This document shows positions 55,861 through 64,000 of a stretch of 64,000 nt of DNA, piece by piece (the stretch's first letter is position 1; the number at the start of each line of letters is the position of its first letter). The notes below the pieces were generated by a model, which searched no databases, had not been told where the DNA came from, and saw only the letters and a list, made by a program, of their open reading frames with translations. A program made the translations under genes and the position numbers. The DNA is from Anniella stebbinsi (Eukaryota; Chordata; Lepidosauria; Squamata; Anniellidae). The DNA is taken from assembly GCA_029215795.1 (NCBI GenBank), contig JARDYH010000001.1, positions 120,839,033 to 120,903,032 of the forward strand, read 5' to 3'.

Positions 55861-56003
55861 GTAAGAACCTAGTGTTATATGCAATAAAATCAACTGACTG
55901 ACTATCGTCTATATGGATAACAAGCTTATCAGCTGTTGCCTCAGCAGTGTTTTTATTTCCTTGCTGGTCTATCAACCAGCTGCTAGTCACAATGTCTCCC
56001 TGT

Positions 56004-56044
56004 ACTTCCTTCCTTCCTTCCTTCCTTCCTTCTTTCCTTCCTTC
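56004..56044. repeat. (CTTC)n microsatellite
   Basis: About ten CTTC units. Confidence 0.9.
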
Positions 56045-56341
56045 AGTCAATCAATAAAAAGAATAAAGACACAGATACCAAATCATGTCAACCATACTTA
56101 TTTAAAACTTTATAAGATACTTAAAGCTTAGATTCGTGTTTCTGTTTTGAAACAGTTTCACTAGCTGCCTATCTGTTTTTAATAGGGGTGTGCATGGACG
56201 CCCCGGATCGGATCGGCACCCGGATTTGGACCTCCAATTTTGTCCCGGATCAGGACAAAATCGGAGGCCCCCCAGACCAGATCGGGCCCGATCCCAATCC
56301 AAAAATCGGACATCTGATTTTTGGATCGGCCGCCATTTTTG

Positions 56342-56405
56342 TTTTCCCCATAGACTTGCATTGGGGGAAAGAAAGCTTTCCCCCAATGCAAGTCTATGGG
56401 GAAAA
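56342..56405. repeat. Perfect 30-bp inverted repeat in element F
   Basis: Arms 56342-56371 and 56376-56405 are exactly complementary with a 4-base spacer. A related but imperfect hairpin is in element A at about 1699-1760, showing that A and F share internal sequence. Confidence 0.9.
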
Positions 56406-56904
56406 ATGGTGGTGGGTGGGTGAGGGGGGTCCTAACTCCCTCCTCCTCCCTCGTGGTTCTTACCTCCAGGGGCCATCCGCTGTGGACGGCTCCGGCAGGT
56501 AAGCCCCCTCCCCCACGCTCCTTACCTCCCGGGGCCGTCTGCTTCCATCTGCTGGCACCCGCGGGTGCCAGCGGATGGAAGCGGATGGCCCCGGGGAGGT
56601 AAGCCCCCTCCCCCTCCCCCTGCTTACCTGCTGGGGCCGTCCGCTCCCCTCCGCTGCTGGCCGCTACTGCGAGCAGGCTTCGTGACCTGCCCCTGAGTAG
56701 CGCGCCAGGTGATGACATCACCTGGCGTGCTACCTAGGGGCAGGCCATGAAGCCTGCTTGCAGTAGCAGCCAGCGGCGGAGGGGAGTGGACATCCCCGGA
56801 AGGTAAGTGGGGGGCCCTCCCCCTCCCCTGCTTACCTGCTGGGGCAGCTGCTTCCCTCCGGTGGTGCCACCAGAGGGAAGCGGCGGCCCTGGCAGGTAAC
56901 CCCC

Positions 56905-57118
56905 CTGCCCCCACTGTCTGCTTCCATCAGCGGGCTCCTGCTGGTGCCCGCTGATGGAAGTGGACAGCCCCACCAGGGAAGCCCCCCCCCCGCTGTCCAC
57001 TTCCATCAGCGGGCGCCCGCTGGTGCCCGCCAATGGAAGCGGACAGCCCCACCAGGGAAGCCCCTCTCCCGCTGTCCGCTTCCATCGGCGGGCGCCCGCT
57101 GGCGCCCACCAGTGGAAG
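56905..57118. repeat. 73-78-bp minisatellite of hairpin units in element F
   Basis: About three units, each reading GTCCACTTCCATCAGCGGGC (with variants), then CGCTGGTGCCCGC, then GATGGAAGTGGACAGCCCC and ACCAGGGAAGCCCC. Each unit can fold on itself because its two halves are complementary. Confidence 0.8.
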
Positions 57119-57313
57119 TGGCGCCGCCCGTTAGCGGGCACCTGCCGATCCTCTGATCCATTCCGATCTGGATCGGGTCCTTTCTGGATCAGATCGGATT
57201 GGATCGGACGATCCAGCGGGGTGATCGGAAATCAGATAATTGTATCCAATTTCCACTGGATTGGAACCAGATCGTGGATCGGACCCGATCTAGTGCACAC
57301 CCCAAGTTTTTAA

Positions 57314-57650
57314 GCTCATTTCAAAGTGTTAGCGCCTACATCTTTTCCCTTCTAAATCATGCATTAAGTTTTTCTCTAGGAGCCCCATCTTCTGAAAAGT
57401 TAAATGGGTGATAACCGCACAGAAGGTTTCTGTGGAATGCTCTCACTGGATGGCTCACCTGGGCCCCACATGGATTTTTGGAGCCAGGCTTTTTAAAACA
57501 CTGACTGCATTGTTTTAGGTTGGTCCCCTGATGCTTTTATTTTTCTTCTGGTGTTGTTGTTGCTTTATTGTTGTTTTATTAGATTGCTTTATTTCCTTTT
57601 ATTAGTCAATCACCATTAAAACATGAATTACATGTTTGCATTCACTAACC
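57314..57650. other. Unique-looking DNA
   Basis: T-rich sequence (TGTTGTTGTTGCTTTATTG at 57552-57570). No gene is supported. Confidence 0.35.
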
Positions 57651-57654
57651 AGGG

Positions 57655-58020
57655 AGCTTGCATTTTAATGCCAACTAAACTAATTTCTCACTTTTGAACC
57701 ACCATGAGAAACAAAACACAATTATCCTTCAAAATTTGCACTTCTGTAAATTTTGCAGTGGAGTACTCCAATTAAAAATATGTATATAGTATAAAGTATA
57801 GTTCCAAAACGCATTATATTTGGAAACTGCTGCAAAAAAGTTTATATTAGGCAACAATACCTACAACGATGCATGTATTAGGAGAAATGTGCACAAAATT
57901 GCTGATGAATTTTCATGCAAACTTAAAGAACAATCTCAAAGCTGAAAACATAGCAAACTTAAGACTGGAAAAGATGAGAAACTGAGAGAAAGTGCAATGT
58001 AATAGACTTGTCCATCCCTA
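57655..58020. repeat. AT-rich MITE-like repeat, copy 2
   Basis: It ends TTGTCCATCCCTA. The phrases GCATTTTAATG, TGCACTTCTGTAAATTTTGC, GTATTAGGAGAAATGTGCAC and TTAAGACTGGAAAAGATGAG match 32381-32768 in order. The left end is unclear. Confidence 0.5.
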
Positions 58021-58028
58021 ATTGGGTA

Positions 58029-58153
58029 GTCTTCCCCAAACTGGTGTCCCCAAGATGTTTTGGACTATGACTCTCAACATTCCTGATCATGGTTAGTGAG
58101 GTGGATAAGAGTTGAGGGTCAAAACATCTGGAAGACACCAGATTTAGAAGGCT
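58029..58153. mobile_element. hAT-like MITE, 'CAGCCTTCCC' family, full-length decayed copy
   Basis: TAGTCTTCCCCAAACTGGTG faces CACCAGATTTAGAAGGCTG, with AAGATGTTTTGGACTATGAC facing GTCAAAACATCT inside. The flanks (AATTGGGT and GATTGGAG) agree only partly. It lies directly after the AT-rich MITE. Confidence 0.6.
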
Positions 58154-58194
58154 GGATTGGAGTGTTGGACGCTATTCAGCTACCAAATTCCCTA

Positions 58195-58385
58195 TTCAGC
58201 TACCAAGCTTACTGGGTTCTCTTTTCAGCTTCCAAGCTTACTAGCTGATCTTGGGCCAATCTCTCTTCCTCTCCACCTAACCTACTCTACAAAGTTGTTG
58301 CGAGGATAAAACAGGAAGGATTGTATGTCACCTTGTTTCCTTGGGAGGAAAGTCTGGGATAAAAATGGAATATATTAATAAAAGC
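58195..58385 (+). mobile_element. MIR-like (CORE-type) SINE fragment
   Basis: ATCTTGGGCCAATCTCTCTT, then CCTAACCTACTCTACAAAGTTG and TTGCGAGGATAAAACAGGAA, ending GGAGGAAAGTCTGGGATAAA and AATGGAATATATTAATAAA. The phrase around 'gttgttgcgaggataaaa' is the well-known MIR/CORE-SINE signature of amniotes. Confidence 0.65.
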
Positions 58386-60765
58386 CATATGTAAATCATA
58401 GCAGCTGCCTTTAGAAAAATGCTACTGCAAGAAATGGAGTAAGTAGGAATGGCAGAGGTCGCAACTGTCTCCATACAGTGTATTAGCTGCCCCCCTCCCC
58501 CAATCATTTCCTCATCACTTACCTGTGGCTCTTTCTTGGACAGAAGCATTTGGCAAAGCTCAGCATTGCTTTATGCTTCAGACTTCCACTGTCTGTGTCT
58601 TGGGGGTCCATGGGGAATATCCTGGTACCCCAAAGATGGCTGCTACTGCTAACACTCTCACTAGAAGGGCACAACAGAATGTGCTTGTCTCATGTTCAAT
58701 TTGAGCAGCTTCTGCCGCAGTGATAGGGAGACTTTCTGTCACACCACTACGTAGATTTCACAGGCAGATTGGAACTGAAAGAGTCCGGGCAACAATGAGG
58801 CGGCTCGCGGCTTAGGAAATACCAGGGTTTCCCTAGCAACAGGTTGAAAGCTTAAGAATGATAGCTAGGAAACCATGGGGTTTCCCTAGCTACAGACAGC
58901 CACTGACGAACATAAGAGCATCACTCGGCTCAGTCTCGCACCAGCTTTGGCTTTTCTTCCACCCCCATTGCTGCAAGATGGGAATGGAGCAGGTAGCAAC
59001 CCAGGTTCCCATGGATGCTGGAGGCATCTGACAGAACAGAAGAGGGGTCTTGGTGAAGATGTTTTACTGCAGAATCTGGGACCACCACCCCTGTAACCCA
59101 AAATGCAAATCTGTGAGGAAAACAGCAGGAGTGAAGAGCTAGGCACATGGCTGGGCAGCTAAGTCCCCCCCATGCCCAGCAAAAAAGTTTGAAAGGTAAG
59201 GTAAAGCCCCATGCATGCTGTGAGGAGGATCATTGCTGGAGGGAATTTCCAGGGAGCCAGTGGTCAGTTGGGAGCAAAGTGGCTTGCTGAGGCATCACGT
59301 GGCAAGTTTTGGATGGGGTTGCAATGCATGGAGCTACCTTGTCACACTCCAAATTAAAGATTTGTGAACTCCACCGCCCTCCAATTTTGATAATCTGATC
59401 AACATTCTTTCTAACCTCAAATTTTTCTTTAGACAAAATTTGGTGGCAATTTAGCAATGCACACACCCCTTCTCAGAAAGGGCAGTGGAATTCCTCATAG
59501 GGAAATCCAACCCATGCATTCTCAGAACCATGTCCCATGGTGTTTAGTGAGGCTCACTCCCAAAGTAAGTGTACAAAATGATTGCTGCCTCAAGTTGCAG
59601 TGCTATACCTGCATAGCTGAGAGTAAATCCCATTGAACTCAACATGGCTTACTTCTGAGCACACATATATACAACCCCAACACAAGCTCTTCCAACACCT
59701 GAGGCGGGAAAGCACATGTGCCCCCCCAACTACCCCTTCCTGCTACTGTCACATCATGCCCCCTCCCCCTTCCCACTGCCATATTGCCCTCACCTCCTTC
59801 CCACCACACACTGCACCATTCCCCCCACCAGTGTCCCACCCCACTCCCTTCCTAGCATTGCCACATTATGCCTCCTATGGCCTCCCCCTTCCCACGACTG
59901 CAACATCACACCCGCTTTCCCATAACAACACCACTTTGCCACCACTTCCCCTCACAGCTGCCATGCCATGCCAGAGGGCGGGCAGGCTCTCTGGAGAGCT
60001 GCATCAGCTGGAGGAAGCCCTGATGTGGCTCTTCAGACAGTCAGCAGAAATGCCTGGCTGTGAGGGGGCCTTTTCTCAGAGCCAGGCATAGGAGGGCTGT
60101 CCCAGGGAGAGTTGTCCCTGTACACACAATCTTCTGGGATATCCCTCCCATAATTCTTGGCCCCCGAGGAGGGGTCCCTTCAGAGCCAGGCATTTTGGCC
60201 TGGGTGGCACTCTTGTACAAATGCCATGATGGAAGAGTGGTTGGCAGGGATTTCTGGAGCACCCACTGGCAGAGGACGTGGTACTAGGGTCTCCTGGTTT
60301 GGGCAGTTGGGGAGTACAATTTATTGCTTCTCCTGCTTTGCTGCCTAAGGCAGGGGCTTCACCACACCTCATAAGAGGGCTGTCCCTGCATGTATAGGAT
60401 TTCATTGTTAAGCTCCTTTTATATTTCTAGTGATGTTTAAACTGAGAAGGACCTACTGGATAAACCCTGGATTTTAAAATTTAGTCAACTTTTGCAGATT
60501 ACTCTGATTAGGAGCTACTGACCTTGATTCATTCCAGGGTGGCTAGGAAGTTGTGCAACCCTTACCCCCATGTTCATATATCATGGTTGTAGCTGCTTTT
60601 CATAAGCCCATATCATTCAAGAGAATGGTGAAATTGACCAGACTGGCTAATAAAGCAGGATCTGGCCTGATCTATTTCAATTCTGAGTAAAATAATTTTA
60701 AAAATGTATTTGAAACCAGGGATTTGCTGAAAGGGAGGAGTAGCCTTCTGGTAAATTCTCCCCCC
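58386..60765. other. Mostly unique DNA
   Basis: No gene is supported. A repeat fragment lies at 59585-59665 (GTTGCAGTGCTATACCTGCA, CCCATTGAACTCAACATGGC) of the family seen at 10545. Frames at 59633-60091 are proline/threonine-rich from a C-rich tract and have no domain. Confidence 0.35.
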
Positions 60766-60768
60766 TTC

Positions 60769-60850
60769 TTATTTATTTATTTATTTATTTAAACCTACTA
60801 TATACCACTCCATCAACTGCTCTGAGGGCAGTTTATGGTATGTGGACATG
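60769..60850 (-). mobile_element. LINE 3' tail, minus strand, with (ATTT)n
   Basis: An ATTT run followed by CTACTATATACCACTCCATC and TGCTCTGAGGGCAGTTTATG resembles the reverse of an L2/CR1-type tail. Confidence 0.5.
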
Positions 60851-61064
60851 TGTGGAGCAGCACCTATCCTTTCTGTGAAACAAACAAACAAACAAACCAC
60901 ACACACAAGCAAACAAACATTAAAAGCAGCTCCAAAACTGCTCTGGACATGGGTTGGGGCTGGGTAAAGTATATTATTCATCCTAGCCATTGGGCTCCAG
61001 ATGACAACATTTTAAAATACTTGTGCTTGTACTGTCTGCTGTAGGGTCGATCAAGCTTCTCATG

Positions 61065-61285
61065 GCTAGTTCCATCACTTCTAGGATACAGCTTAAAGTT
61101 GCTTTACATTAAATTAGATCATTGGTTCATTATCTAGGTCAGTATTGTTCTCTACACTTACTGGAAGCATCTCTCCAGGATTTTAGGCAGGAGATTTTTG
61201 CAACCCTAACTGGAGTTGGTAGGGATTAAAACCTGGGACCTTTTGCATTCAATGCATGTGCTGTACCAATGAGCTATGGCCCCTT
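61065..61285 (-). mobile_element. tRNA-derived SINE, minus strand
   Basis: The minus strand begins at about 61285 with GGGGCCATAGCTCATTGGTA (A-box-like) and continues GGTCCCAGGTTTTAATCCC (B-box-like). The body then has AATCCTGGAGAGATGCTTCC and ACAATACTGACCTAGATAAT. It is the same SINE family as the split copy at 37902-39010. The tRNA part has mismatches and would not fold as a working tRNA. Confidence 0.7.
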
Positions 61286-62159
61286 CCCCAAAACTCTTTT
61301 ACAATGAGTTTGCCCAGAAATCATGGTGGAAAACACCAAAAGAATGTATATGCATTGCAGGCAATGATGGTCATAAGTTATCACCTTCAAGGCTGCAATT
61401 CTATGCATACTTTAGTCTAAGGACAATTTCTCAGCCATTTCTCCCACTTCAAAAATAACTGTTTTGTTTCACCTATATGTCAAGAATGAGGCAAAATTCT
61501 TTTGAGTGGAAGAGAATCAGAAGGGCTGCCATTTTGTTTATCCCCCAACGTTCTGGTCTGAGCTGCTTTTGGAATTTTGGGCAATTCAAAATGGATGCCG
61601 CCCACTTTGCCACTCAGTGAGGGCCACCATTATAGTGGACAGCAGTTGAATATTTACACAAAAACACACACTTTTACAAAGGGAGTGAATCAATCCTCCA
61701 ACATCTTATTTTATTCATGAGATACAGTGTTAAATAACCCTCCAAACAAAGGGCAATGATTGAGTTAAAAATAGAAAGTTAAAATGTGCCATTCCATGCA
61801 ACCCTATTTTCAAACCTGAAGTACCAGGATTTTTTTTAACATTTGGATTTCTTTTGTTGTTGTTTTTTAAAATAAGAATATTTTGCAAAACAAAAACAAA
61901 AACACAAAGATGCTTTATCCAAATGAAGACCTTAAAGTTCAAAAGGACATTCTATGCCGCTTTTTGTTTTGTTTTTTGCTGAGAGGGGGCATAACAGCCC
62001 ACTCCTATCTCTGGCTAGCAGAAGTAAGCCCCGCTAAATCCAAAGGGACTTGCTTCCAACTAAATGTGCTGAAGCATCAGCAAAATAATTGGAGAGGTCA
62101 TTTCACAACTAGAAACCATTACAAAGTCCATTTCATGAATTTTGCGTTGAATCATTGTT
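61286..62159. other. Unique-looking DNA
   Basis: GTAAGCCCCGCTAAATCCAA near 62025 and CTGCAATTCTATGCATACTT near 61391 are weak matches to the 10545 repeat. No gene is supported. Confidence 0.35.
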
Positions 62160-62245
62160 TCTTCCCCGTCCTCTATTTATTCCATTTCTATATCATTCAA
62201 CCAAAGCTCTTTGGAAAGTTCACAAAAATTTAAACCCTAAAATAA
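62160..62245 (-). mobile_element. LINE 3' tail, minus strand, decayed
   Basis: TTCTATATCATTCAACCAAA and GCTCTTTGGAAAGTTCACAA correspond to the tail phrase seen more clearly at 31980-32030. Confidence 0.5.
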
Positions 62246-63690
62246 AACATGATAATGCATATTTTCCTAATGCAGTCCTAATATATATTTTCCTGACCCA
62301 ATGATCACAGTGAAATTTACTTCTGAAAAGGAATATGTACAATTGGACTGTATTTTTTTGGAAAAGCTACTGCCTAAGTAAAAGATTGTAATGGAAGTCC
62401 GGTTTCCCCTGCTACTGCAGCATTGCATGCCTCAATGTGAAGCTTGAGAGCAGACGGCCTTTCTGACAGACAGTCCTTTTGCGTCAGCTAACTGCCTCCT
62501 GAACTCAATATACAACAGGTCCCTTTGAAGATGCATCTAATAGGAAACAAATTCTCTTTTGTCTGCCGAATTGTCTTTTTGGGGAAAACACACACCAAGA
62601 TTCATGGTGACATTTTAAAAGAATACTTAAAAATATCTGCCATTAGTAATCTGTCTCCTTTTTTATTATTTAAAGGTCTTAAGAATTCTATTTTAAATTC
62701 TGCAACATGTCAGATCTGTAAAAACCTTCTAATAATTGGGTGAGGTGCAGCATATCTATTCATTGTAAATATTCTCTAAATTATAAATGCTCAGGTCATT
62801 CATTCATCAAGATTGTACAATGTCCTTGTCTGAAGATTCTAGATGTTACATCTGATGGCATTCCGATCAGAGATTAAGCTTTTATATTTGAGTTGTATTA
62901 CATAATTAATAGCATCAGATGTTTAAATATAAAATGAAAAACAACTATGACAACTTCAGAAGTGACGGAATTGGGCTTCTCAATAAAATTAGTACAGGAA
63001 ATACTGTGTGGGAAGAACAGATTATCTTTGTTAAGGCTGTACTGAATATTCTCCCATTTTGATTTTTGAGCAGAAATAAGCTATGGGAGCCCAGGATGGG
63101 TTTGTGAGGAGGCAAAAAGACTTCTCCAAAACACATTAAAGTTGATAATGTTTACCCATTTTGATCCTATTCAGGATTATTTCCCTTATACCACAAATGC
63201 TGCTGCTATGGAACCATTTTCTTCCTGGTTAAGGCATTTGTCTCATTTTTGCATTATTCACATGCTTAACCCCAGCTAATCAGGAATCACATATTGAATG
63301 TGGTGTCATGATGACACTATATAGCCAATTAGATTTGGCCAAGTGCGAACAACACTGAAAAGAAATAAAGTAAATTAAGAATGAGGGCAATGTTTCCTCA
63401 AAAGGAACACTTTTAAAGCAATTATTGAAAAAAATAATCAAAAGGGGGAAGGTGCACTCCAACATTACAAAAAAAGCTCACAAAAAGCAATTAATATGTT
63501 CAGTAGTTCTAGTGTTTGTAAAGAAACAATTGCAATGTGGGAAACTGTTGTCCTTGGCTATGTAGCAACCTATTTTGTACTATGCTCCTGATTTCCTAGA
63601 TTTCAGACTACTTGTACATGAATATCAAAAACAAATATTCTTAGAGACCAGTGGTGTCTGATACTATAAATGTTTCAGTAAGTTTATAAA
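62246..63690. other. Unique-looking AT-rich DNA
   Basis: No exon, RNA gene or defined repeat is supported. Confidence 0.35.
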
Positions 63691-63744
63691 TTATTATGAG
63701 GATGATTATTATTGATTATTATTACTATTAGTATTATCTCTCTT
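63691..63744. repeat. Imperfect (ATT)n tract
   Basis: Interrupted ATT/GATTATT units lie directly before the second R4-type fragment, the same arrangement as at 43788-43803. Confidence 0.75.
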
Positions 63745-63956
63745 TTCTCGCTTGTGGCGGCTTTTCTAGACGGATATGATGGGCTAGGGTTTTAAGTATG
63801 ACTGCTTTCTAGATGCTGGTGTGGATGTATTCTGGTAGGCCCAGTTTCTGGAGGTTTTCTGTATAGTTTTTTGATGTGATGCCGGTGACAGATGTGACTA
63901 ATGGAATAACTGTGACCTTTTCCTGTTGCTATAGTTCTTAGATTTCCATGGCCAGT

Positions 63957-63957
<1 letters not shown>
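63745..63957 (-). mobile_element. R4/Dong-type LINE fragment, 3' end
   Basis: TTTTCTCGCTTGTGGCGGCT, then TATTCTGGTAGGCCCAGTTT, CTGTATAGTTTTTTGATGTG and CCTTTTCCTGTTGCTATAG match 43806-44060, with a short internal deletion after ATGATGGGCT. The minus-strand translation keeps the decayed end of the endonuclease domain. It runs into a TA repeat and then the window edge, so its length is unknown. Confidence 0.75.

Positions 63958-63990
<33 letters not shown>
63958..63990. repeat. (TA)n microsatellite
   Basis: A TA run within or at the edge of the R4-type fragment. Confidence 0.9.
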
Positions 63991-63994
<4 letters not shown>

Positions 63995-64000
63995 TTTACG

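Larger units (their letters stand above)
56183..57305. mobile_element. Non-autonomous hAT-type foldback element F, GC-rich
   Basis: The ends are TAGGGGTGTGCA (56183-56194) and TGCACACCCCAA (57294-57305, last TA mutated to AA). The perfect 8-bp duplication GTTTTTAA lies at 56175-56182 and 57306-57313. Subterminal GGATCGG/CCGATC words occur at both ends. Inside is a chain of hairpins: a perfect 30-bp inverted repeat at 56342-56405, a second at about 56540-56585, a third with about 65-bp imperfect arms at 56650-56777, and a 73-78-bp minisatellite at 56905-57118. It is strongly GC-rich against its flanks. No transposase frame; long frames on both strands come from the GC-rich palindromes. Confidence 0.85.

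Noticed and set aside
56179..57141. Several overlapping frames of 96-180 codons in the GC-rich region
   Set aside because: They lie inside hAT foldback element F. GC-rich palindromes lack stop codons on both strands, so these frames are not evidence of genes.
59633..60091. 152-codon proline-rich frame
   Set aside because: It is produced by a C-rich stretch, with overlapping open frames on both strands and no known domain.
61215..61285. tRNA gene on the minus strand
   Set aside because: Box-like motifs are present but degraded, and a SINE body follows. It does not fold into a good cloverleaf by eye.

Overview
The window looks like non-coding DNA from a reptile genome, most likely a squamate (lizard). 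I could not support any host protein-coding exon, CpG-island promoter, rRNA or functional tRNA. The squamate reading rests on the mix of mobile elements: L1-type LINEs, L2/CR1-clade 3' tails ending in (ATT)n-like tracts, an R4/Dong-type LINE with a restriction-like endonuclease, tRNA-headed and MIR-like SINEs, and many short and long foldback DNA transposons. No species name is claimed.

Layout. 1-1.5 kb: foldback MITE-like DNA. 1.5-4.7 kb: two adjacent non-autonomous hAT-type foldback elements (1533-2422 and 2497-4700), each with TAGGGATGTGCA-type ends and perfect 8-bp target duplications. 4.7-19.6 kb: mostly unique AT-rich DNA with MITEs, microsatellites, LINE tails and a CpG-rich palindrome cluster (17.46-17.74 kb). 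19.68-25.08 kb: a MITE-like repeat split by an almost full-length L1 on the minus strand (16-bp duplication). This L1 has a stop in ORF1, kept endonuclease residues, a 0.4-kb L2-clade insert and a deletion of the reverse-transcriptase core. 25.1-36.7 kb: further MITEs, LINE tails and a 5'-truncated L1 (33679-34590, 17-bp duplication). 36.7-39 kb: another truncated L1, then a SINE split by a hAT element that itself holds a further insertion. 43.8-47.9 kb: an R4/Dong-type LINE fragment lying inside an (ATT)n tract and split by a hAT foldback element (44471-45334), then a sister element (47089-47852). 48.6-58.4 kb: MITEs in opposite orientation, L2-clade fragments, a GC-rich hAT foldback element (56183-57305) and a MIR-like SINE. 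58.4-64 kb: mostly unique DNA, a minus-strand SINE, and a second R4/Dong fragment beside another ATT-rich tract at the window end.

The most notable content is a set of related long-palindrome hAT elements. All share 12-bp ends beginning TAGGG. Four loci have perfect 8-bp target duplications and one has 7 of 8. They carry subterminal arrays of short ATCG-containing words, and their large inverted arms are built from smaller hairpins or diverged tandem units. None encodes a recognisable transposase, so they must have been moved by an enzyme made elsewhere. I know of no description of this exact set, but I could not search any database.

The open frames that translate recognisably all belong to retrotransposons: L1 ORF1 and ORF2, the R4 C-terminus and the L2-clade C-terminus. 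All are broken or truncated. Other long frames are by-products of inverted repeats or microsatellites.
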